Assembly (NCBI GenBank): GCA_027317055.1
Contig: DAHVFK010000233.1
Span: 1 to 5,922, forward strand
DNA: 5,922 bases
Direction: 5' to 3'
Source: Betaproteobacteria bacterium
GTDB lineage: Bacteria; Pseudomonadota; Gammaproteobacteria; Burkholderiales; SG8-39
In this document: positions 1 through 5,922 of the stretch, in pieces
Position numbering within the stretch: the stretch's first letter is position 1
Layout: each line of letters begins with the position of its first letter
Notes under the pieces: generated by a model
The model's database searches: none
Seen by the model: the letters and a program-made list of their open reading frames with translations, nothing else
Told to the model about the DNA's origin: nothing
Made by a program: the position numbers and the translations under genes

Positions 1-2189
<2,189 letters not shown>

Positions 2190-2194
2190 GAAGG

Positions 2195-2199
2195 CTCCC
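2195..2199 (-). promoter_or_regulatory. rpoB ribosome binding site
   Basis: GGGAG on the minus strand lies five bases before the rpoB ATG and supports that start. Confidence 0.8.
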
Positions 2200-2234
2200 A
2201 GTGAAGGAACGCTATTGCGGCAAAGGACAAAGCG

Positions 2235-2270
2235 AAGACGCAGGGACCGGACGGTGGTTGGCAGCGTCTT
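2235..2270 (-). other. Possible RNA stem downstream of the attenuator
   Basis: Perfect 7-nt inverted arms (AAGACGC / GCGTCTT at 2264-2270 and 2235-2241) enclose 22 nt in the rplL-rpoB spacer. In E. coli an RNase III processing site lies in the same place, between the attenuator and rpoB, so a processing stem is plausible. The stem is short and the inner loop has no strong structure, so this is a weak call. Confidence 0.3.
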
Positions 2271-2279
2271 GGTTTTGCA

Positions 2280-2305
2280 CTCTGTCTCTGTCTTGTGTCT
2301 TGTGT
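2280..2305 (-). repeat. Two adjacent short tandem duplications in the rplL-rpoB spacer
   Basis: On the plus strand, CTCTGT occurs twice in tandem (2280-2291), followed directly by CTTGTGT twice in tandem (2292-2305). In the mRNA this gives an A- and purine-rich tract of ACACAAG and ACAGAG units that is probably unstructured. It sits between the terminator-like hairpin and rpoB. No function can be assigned from the sequence; slippage-generated spacer DNA is the simplest explanation. Confidence 0.75.
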
Positions 2306-2324
2306 ACGAATGCTAGGGCTGGGT

Positions 2325-2361
2325 AAAAGAGCCCCGCGGTCCGGAAGTTCCGGACCGCGGG
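2325..2361 (-). terminator. Intrinsic-terminator-like attenuator between rplL and rpoB
   Basis: Arms 2349-2361 and 2333-2345 form a perfect 13-bp GC-rich stem (CCCGCGGTCCGGA / TCCGGACCGCGGG) with a three-base loop. On the minus strand the stem is followed two bases later by TCTTTT (2330-2325). It begins 14 nt after the rplL stop codon. The U-tract is short and interrupted, which suggests partial termination. In E. coli an attenuator at the same position lowers rpoBC transcription relative to rplJL, and this hairpin is well placed to do the same. The functional reading is inference from position and shape. Confidence 0.8.
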
Positions 2362-2375
2362 CCTCGAACCTGGCC

Positions 2376-2753
2376 TTACTTGATCTCGACCTTCGCGCCC
2401 GCGTCGGTAAGCTTCTTCGCCATCGTGTCGGCGTCGGCCTTGGTTACACCCTCCTTCACCGCCTTGGGCGCACCGTCGACCAGGTCCTTGGCCTCTTTCA
2501 GCCCCAGACCGGTCAGCTCGCGCACCGCCTTGATGACGTTGACCTTGTTGTCGCCGAATGCAGTCAGCGTCACGGTGAACTCGGTCTGCACTTCTGCAGC
2601 GGCAGCACCGCCCGCGGCGCCGCCAGCCGGCGCCGCAACGGCGACAGCGGCCGCGGCCGAGACACCGAACTTGTCTTCCATGTCCTTGATGAGCTGGGAC
2701 AGCTCCAGGACGGTCATGCCCGAAATTGCCTCGAGAACTTGTGCTCGTTCCAT
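2376..2753 (-). CDS. rplL: 50S ribosomal protein L7/L12
   Basis: This is the stalk protein that recruits and stimulates translational GTPases; it binds the ribosome through L10 as several dimers. The 125-residue product shows the expected layout. Residues 1-33 form the dimerisation and L10-binding domain (VLEAISGMTVLELSQLIKDM). Residues 34-53 form an Ala/Gly hinge, and 54-125 form the globular factor-binding domain, including VNVIKAVRELTGLGLKEAKD and ending GAKVEIK. The ATG at 2753 is chosen because AGGAG lies exactly six bases upstream. A TTG two codons further upstream (2759) is in frame but touches the Shine-Dalgarno and is rejected. The gene lies 48 nt after rplJ and ends just before the attenuator hairpin. 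L10 feedback on rplJ is expected to control it through translational coupling. Confidence 0.98.
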   Translation of the reverse strand: MERAQVLEAISGMTVLELSQLIKDMEDKFGVSAAAAVAVAAPAGGAAGGAAAAEVQTEFTVTLTAFGDNKVNVIKAVRELTGLGLKEAKDLVDGAPKAVKEGVTKADADTMAKKLTDAGAKVEIK

Positions 2754-2759
2754 CTTCAA

Positions 2760-2764
2760 CTCCT
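2760..2764 (-). promoter_or_regulatory. rplL ribosome binding site deciding the ATG start
   Basis: AGGAG sits six bases before the ATG at 2753. It overlaps the end of the downstream copy of the duplicated 12-mer. The spacing fits this ATG and excludes the in-frame TTG at 2759. Confidence 0.85.
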
Positions 2765-2789
2765 GAATGTTTAGGGTTCCTGAATGTTT
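2761..2789 (-). repeat. 12-bp direct repeat in the rplJ-rplL spacer
   Basis: AAACATTCAGGA (minus strand) occurs at 2778-2789 and again at 2761-2772, with a 17-bp period, within a 48-nt spacer. The downstream copy supplies most of the rplL Shine-Dalgarno (CAGGAG). The upstream copy gives a second, weaker SD-like sequence followed by ACCCT. The upstream copy and its flank (2772-2783) are also perfectly complementary to part of the rplJ leader. Confidence 0.9.
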
Positions 2790-2801
2790 GGTCGGTTCGG
2801 A

Positions 2802-3332
2802 TCAGGCCGCAGCCTTCTCCTTTTGGTCGCGTACCGCCGCCAGCGTGCGCACGAACTTGCCCGGCACCTCGTTCATGGTCCGCACGAGCTTGGTGACCGG
2901 CGCCTGCATCGTGCCCATGAGCTTTGCCAGCAGCTCGTCACGGCTCGGCAGCAAAGCGAGCGCCGTAACGTCCTTGGCGGACATCACGTTGTTCGGCATT
3001 GCCCCGCCCTTGATGACGAAGAACTCGTTCGTCTTGGCAAACTCGGCCAGCACTTTTGCGCCAGCGACCGGATCCTGCGCGATGCCGTACATCAGCGGGC
3101 CGCTCATCTGCTCGGCCAGCTTCTCGAACGGGGTACCCTTTACGGCACGCCGTGCGAGGGAATTCTTCAGCACGCGCAGGTAGACGCCCGATTTCCTTGC
3201 GGTGGCGCGCAGGCCCGTCACGCTTTCGACATTGAGGCCGCGATATTCCGCGACGATCAACGCCTGTGCGTTGCTGAGCTGCGCGGCGACCTCGGCTACG
3301 ACTGCCTGCTTCTGCTCCAGACTAAGACTCAA
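2802..3332 (-). CDS. rplJ: 50S ribosomal protein L10
   Basis: L10 anchors L7/L12 dimers to 23S rRNA at the base of the stalk and, with L7/L12 bound, represses its own mRNA. The product is 176 residues; E. coli L10 is slightly shorter. The N-terminus MSLSLEQKQAVVAEVA aligns residue for residue with E. coli MALNLQDKQAIVAEV. Residues 1 to about 130 form the rRNA-binding domain (IVAEYRGL, VYLRVLKNSLARRAV, GTPFEKLAEQMSGPL). Residues from about 133 to 176 form the long C-terminal helix that carries L7/L12 (ELLAKLMGTMQ, VTKLVRTMNEVPGKFVRTL). The start codon is TTG, set by AAGGAGGT five bases upstream; no ATG fits the family N-terminus. The gene is preceded by a structured 217-nt leader and followed by rplL. 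Confidence 0.98.
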   Translation of the reverse strand: MSLSLEQKQAVVAEVAAQLSNAQALIVAEYRGLNVESVTGLRATARKSGVYLRVLKNSLARRAVKGTPFEKLAEQMSGPLMYGIAQDPVAGAKVLAEFAKTNEFFVIKGGAMPNNVMSAKDVTALALLPSRDELLAKLMGTMQAPVTKLVRTMNEVPGKFVRTLAAVRDQKEKAAA

Positions 3333-3337
3333 GGTCT

Positions 3338-3345
3338 ACCTCCTT
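3338..3345 (-). promoter_or_regulatory. Near-perfect Shine-Dalgarno for the TTG start of rplJ
   Basis: AAGGAGGT on the minus strand lies five bases before TTG (3332-3330). Such a strong site explains how a poor start codon could support high expression of a ribosomal protein, and it fixes the start. Confidence 0.9.
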
Positions 3346-3358
3346 GCGTTGATCAAGC

Positions 3359-3380
3359 GGCCGTGCCTTGCGGTACGGCC
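3359..3380 (-). promoter_or_regulatory. GCAA-tetraloop hairpin upstream of the rplJ ribosome binding site
   Basis: On the minus strand, GGCCGT (3380-3375) pairs with ACGGCC (3364-3359). An A/C mismatch and two further CC/GG pairs lead to a GCAA loop, which is a GNRA tetraloop. The hairpin ends 13 nt before the rplJ Shine-Dalgarno, so it could influence access to the start. The structure is read directly; the role is inference. Confidence 0.6.
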
Positions 3381-3398
3381 CCCATGGCGACCTTGAAT

Positions 3399-3417
3399 CA
3401 GGAACCCTAGATTCCTG
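3399..3417 (-). promoter_or_regulatory. Small hairpin in the rplJ leader
   Basis: CAGGAA and TTCCTG (minus strand) form a 6-bp stem around a seven-base loop. The loop and 3' arm contain the 12-nt sequence that is perfectly complementary to the rplJ-rplL spacer, so this local stem and the distant pairing would be mutually exclusive. Confidence 0.5.
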
Positions 3418-3427
3418 CTTCGGGTAC

Positions 3428-3505
3428 GCCGTCTGCGTAGGGCGCTGCTGCTCGTTTAAGCCGCGGCGGTCAAACACCCGTGCGGCCCCTACGGTCTTTG
3501 ACAGC
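3428..3505 (-). promoter_or_regulatory. L10-type autoregulatory leader of rplJ
   Basis: This leader structure matches the known L10 leader in position and architecture. An outer helix GCTGTC / GACGGC (3505-3500 with 3433-3428) is followed by an asymmetric internal loop, A-rich on the 5' side (AAAGAC) and CA on the 3' side. Then comes an inner helix CGTAGGG / CCCTACG (3493-3487 with 3442-3436). Above it GCCGC / GCGGC can pair, leaving an unpaired TTAAACGAGCAGCAG-like strand. The purine-rich asymmetric loop with GA steps resembles the kink-turn at which L10-(L7/L12) binds. The structure was folded by eye; family membership rests on context and shape. Confidence 0.7.
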
Positions 3506-3549
3506 AACCGGCAGTTCTTGCGAACGGCCAGCAGCCCAAAGTCCTTGCT

Positions 3550-4254
<705 letters not shown>

Positions 4255-4686
4255 TTACATGCCCTCCACGACGATGCCCATCGAGCGCGCGCTCCCGGCC
4301 ACCGTGCGCATCGCCGCCTCGAGATCCGCCGCCGTGAGATCGGGGGTCTTGGCCTTCGCAATCTCCTCGACCTGCTTGCGGGTAATCTTGCCGACCTTGT
4401 CGGTATGCGGCCGCGGGCTCCCGCTATCGATGCCGGCCGCCTTCTTGATCAGCACCGTGGTCGGAGGCGTCTTGATGATGAAGGTAAAACTCTTGTCGGC
4501 ATAGGCCGTGATCACCACGGGCAGCGGCAAGCCGGGCTCGACCTTTTGCGTCTGCGCATTGAAGGCTTTGCAGAATTCCATGATGTTCAGTCCGCGCTGG
4601 CCGAGCGCCGGGCCGATGGGAGGCGAGGGGTTCGCCTTTCCCGCCGGCACCTGAAGTTTCACGTAGCCGACGATTTTCTTTGCCAT
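4255..4686 (-). CDS. rplK: 50S ribosomal protein L11
   Basis: L11 binds the 23S rRNA GTPase-associated centre beside L10 and L7/L12, takes part in elongation-factor function and RelA activation, and forms part of the thiostrepton site. The 143-residue product has the proline-rich N-terminal domain with PPIGPALGQRGLNIMEFCK (residues 22-40) and the C-terminal rRNA-binding domain (DKVGKITRKQVEEIAKAK, ending SARSMGIVVEGM). The ATG at 4686 has AGGAG six bases upstream. The 46-nt gap to nusG has no terminator or convincing promoter. L1 repression is expected at the rplK leader, but I could not identify a clear L1 site by eye. Confidence 0.98.
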   Translation of the reverse strand: MAKKIVGYVKLQVPAGKANPSPPIGPALGQRGLNIMEFCKAFNAQTQKVEPGLPLPVVITAYADKSFTFIIKTPPTTVLIKKAAGIDSGSPRPHTDKVGKITRKQVEEIAKAKTPDLTAADLEAAMRTVAGSARSMGIVVEGM

Positions 4687-4732
4687 GCTTCTCTCCTATT
4701 GGGTCCGAACGAGCGCCGCAGCGATCTCCCCG

Positions 4733-5266
4733 TTACGCCTTCTCAACCTGCCCGAACTCCAGCTCAACCGGAGTCGAGCGCCCGAAAATCGTGACTGCCA
4801 CGCGTAGGCGGCTCTTCTCGTAGTTCACGTCCTCCACCGTTCCCTGGAAATCCGTGAACGGACCGTCCTTGACGCGCACCATCTCGCCGTTCTCGAACAA
4901 GACCTTCGGCTTGGGCTTTTCGACGCCCTCACGCATCTGCTGCATGATTGCGGCGACCTCTTTCTCCGAAATCGGAGCGGGCTTGGTCGCCGTACCGCCG
5001 ACGAAGCCGGTCACCTTGTTGGTGTTCTTCACCAGGTGCCAGGTGTCGTCGTTCATCTCCATCTCGACCAGCACATAGCCCGGAAAGAACTTGCGCTCGG
5101 ACATGTGCTTCTGGCCGCCCTTCATCTCGACCACTTCCTCGACCGGGACGAGAATGCGGCCGAACTTGTCCTGCATTCCGGCACGCGTAATGCGGTCTTC
5201 CAGCGCACGTTGCACCGACTTTTCGAAGCCGGAATAGGCATGCACCACGTACCAGCGTTTGCTCAT
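4733..5266 (-). CDS. nusG: Transcription termination/antitermination factor NusG
   Basis: NusG binds RNA polymerase through its N-terminal domain, suppresses pausing, and contacts Rho or ribosomal protein S10 through its KOW domain. From the ATG at 5266 the product has 177 residues. MSKRWYVVHAYSGFEKSVQ begins the NGN domain (about residues 1-115, with ERKFFPGYVLVEMEM and GFVGGT). The KOW domain (about 124-177) contains GEMVRVKDGPFTDFQG and IFGRSTPVELEFGQVEKA; F161 corresponds to the E. coli KOW phenylalanine. An in-frame GTG eight codons upstream (5290), one base after the secE stop, would add MARIEQVD. The ATG is preferred because NusG normally starts close to KRWYVV, although its SD (CAGGT) is modest. 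Confidence 0.97.
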   Translation of the reverse strand: MSKRWYVVHAYSGFEKSVQRALEDRITRAGMQDKFGRILVPVEEVVEMKGGQKHMSERKFFPGYVLVEMEMNDDTWHLVKNTNKVTGFVGGTATKPAPISEKEVAAIMQQMREGVEKPKPKVLFENGEMVRVKDGPFTDFQGTVEDVNYEKSRLRVAVTIFGRSTPVELEFGQVEKA

Positions 5267-5291
5267 GTCGACCTGCTCGATTCTGGCCACT

Positions 5292-5645
5292 TTAGGTCTT
5301 CTTCCATCCGAGGATCACGTCGTACAGGACCCACTCGAGGCCCTTGTCGCTGATCCATAGAAACACCGCCATCGCGACGGCGAACGCGAACACCGCCGCG
5401 GTGGTCTGCACCGTTTCCTTGCGAGTCGGCCACACCACCTTCTTCGCTTCCACGATTGCCTCGCGCGCGAACGCGACGAACTGGCGGCCGGGCGCGGTGA
5501 ACCACGCGACCGCGCAGCCGGCGAGTAGGCCACCGAAGACGGAAAGGACGCGCAGCAGCACGTCGCCTTCTCCCAGCCAGTAATAGCCCCAGACGCCCAG
5601 GGCCGCGAGGGTTACCGCAATCACCAGCTTTATCTTGTCGAGCAT
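5292..5645 (-). CDS. secE: Protein translocase subunit SecE
   Basis: SecE is the essential clamp of the SecYEG inner-membrane channel. From the ATG at 5645 the product has 117 residues, with three predicted membrane segments (about 7-24, 29-51 and 83-113) as in beta- and gammaproteobacteria, not the single segment of many other bacteria. The conserved cytoplasmic amphipathic helix and hinge, AFAREAIVEAKKVVWPTRKE (residues 58-77), identifies the family. The frame stays open upstream to 5699, but that extension would be read through the tRNA-Trp gene and is rejected. The Shine-Dalgarno is weak (GAAAAG just before ATG). The gene starts 24 nt after the tRNA CCA and ends just before nusG, the usual secE-nusG pair. 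Confidence 0.96.
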   Translation of the reverse strand: MLDKIKLVIAVTLAALGVWGYYWLGEGDVLLRVLSVFGGLLAGCAVAWFTAPGRQFVAFAREAIVEAKKVVWPTRKETVQTTAAVFAFAVAMAVFLWISDKGLEWVLYDVILGWKKT

Positions 5646-5669
5646 CTTTTCAGCAGTGTCCGTGGAATT

Positions 5670-5745
5670 TGGCAGGCCAAGAGGGAATCGAACCCCCAAC
5701 CTTCGGTTTTGGAGACCGACGCTCTGCCAGTTGAGCTATTGGCCT
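5670..5745 (-). tRNA. trpT: tRNA-Trp (anticodon CCA)
   Basis: A complete 76-nt cloverleaf with encoded 3' CCA. The acceptor stem is AGGCCAA / TTGGCCT with discriminator G. The D arm is GCTC / GAGC, and the anticodon stem TCGGT / ACCGA carries the loop CTCCAAA, whose anticodon CCA is at 5712-5710. The T arm is GGGGG-TTCGATT-CCCTC with one G-U pair. The anticodon arm closely matches E. coli tRNA-Trp. It lies 10 nt after the tuf stop and 24 nt before secE, so it is probably cut out of a tuf-secE transcript by RNase P and 3' tRNA nucleases. Confidence 0.98.
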
Positions 5746-5755
5746 GTGAGTTCCC

Positions 5756-5922
5756 TTACTCGATGACCTTGGCGACGACGCCGGCGCCGACGGTCTTGCC
5801 GCCCTCGCGGATGGCAAAGCGCAGGCCCTGCTCCATCGCGATGGGCGCAATCAGCGTCACCACCATCTTGATGTTGTCCCCCGGCATCACCATCTCGGTG
5901 CCCGCGGGCAGCTCCACCGCCC
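5756..5922 (-). CDS. tuf: Elongation factor Tu, C-terminal end only
   Basis: EF-Tu delivers aminoacyl-tRNA to the ribosomal A site. Only the last 54 complete codons and the TAA are present; the 5' part lies beyond the window. The sequence shows the end of domain 3: AVELPAGTEMVMPGDN, then IKMVVTLIAPIAMEQGLRFA, then IREGGKTVGAGVVAKVIE. It matches EF-Tu almost without change. Betaproteobacteria usually carry two nearly identical tuf genes; this is the copy upstream of tRNA-Trp and secE, but the sequence cannot say whether another copy exists. No terminator is visible in the 10 nt before the tRNA. Confidence 0.98.
   Translation of the reverse strand, partial: AVELPAGTEMVMPGDNIKMVVTLIAPIAMEQGLRFAIREGGKTVGAGVVAKVIE

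Noticed and set aside
2754..2759. TTG start two codons upstream for rplL
   Set aside because: It directly abuts AGGAG, leaving no spacing for initiation; the ATG at 2753 has ideal spacing.
2784..3410. A 208-codon plus-strand frame over rplJ and its leader
   Set aside because: It is antisense to a certain L10 gene with no recognisable motif; the composition is that of a reverse-frame shadow.
3454..3473. Promoter-like TTGACC and TTAAAC on the minus strand in the rplJ leader
   Set aside because: The two hexamers are only 8 nt apart, far from the usual 16-18 nt, and both fall inside the predicted L10 leader structure.
4687..4732. L1 repressor binding site upstream of rplK
   Set aside because: It is expected from other bacteria, but I could not draw a convincing L1-type stem and asymmetric loop in these 46 nt, so it is not listed as a feature.
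5646..5699. N-terminal extension of SecE starting at 5699
   Set aside because: The added residues would be translated from the 3' half of tRNA-Trp; the ATG at 5645 gives the normal family N-terminus.

Overview
The window is a GC-rich (by eye a little over 60%) stretch of bacterial chromosome that holds the conserved EF-Tu / RNA polymerase / ribosomal-protein cluster. Every gene lies on the minus strand. In transcription order, from the high-coordinate end, they are: the 3' end of tuf, tRNA-Trp(CCA), secE, nusG, rplK, rplA, rplJ, rplL and the first 729 codons of rpoB. The gene order, the three-membrane-segment SecE, the EF-Tu C-terminus and the RpoB, NusG and L7/L12 sequences fit a betaproteobacterium. 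The long RpoB insertion may point towards a Rhodocyclales-like group, but that placement is inference.

Region by region: 5756-5922 is the EF-Tu C-terminus. tRNA-Trp follows after 10 nt, and secE starts 24 nt after the encoded CCA. secE and nusG (5645-4733) supply a translocase subunit and the transcription elongation factor. rplK and rplA (4686-3550) abut exactly (TAAATG). A 217-nt leader (3333-3549) precedes rplJ and contains a structure matching the L10 autoregulatory leader plus two further hairpins. rplJ starts with TTG behind a near-perfect Shine-Dalgarno. A 48-nt spacer with a duplicated 12-mer separates rplJ from rplL. A 186-nt gap between rplL and rpoB contains an intrinsic-terminator-like attenuator, a short tandem-repeat tract and a possible processing stem. 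rpoB runs off the low-coordinate edge.

Together the genes encode translation elongation (EF-Tu, tRNA-Trp), the factor-binding stalk and L1 arm of the large ribosomal subunit (L11, L1, L10, L7/L12), protein export (SecE) and transcription (NusG, RpoB). L1 and L10 feedback control and the rplL-rpoB attenuator are the expected regulatory links.

I found no new defence, mobile or metabolic system; this is a core housekeeping locus. The points most worth checking are an insertion of about 70 residues in RpoB, a patch of atypical codons over the rifampicin-binding region that holds all four AGA/AGG arginine codons of the readable gene, and a perfect 12-nt complementarity between the rplJ leader and the rplJ-rplL spacer of the same mRNA.
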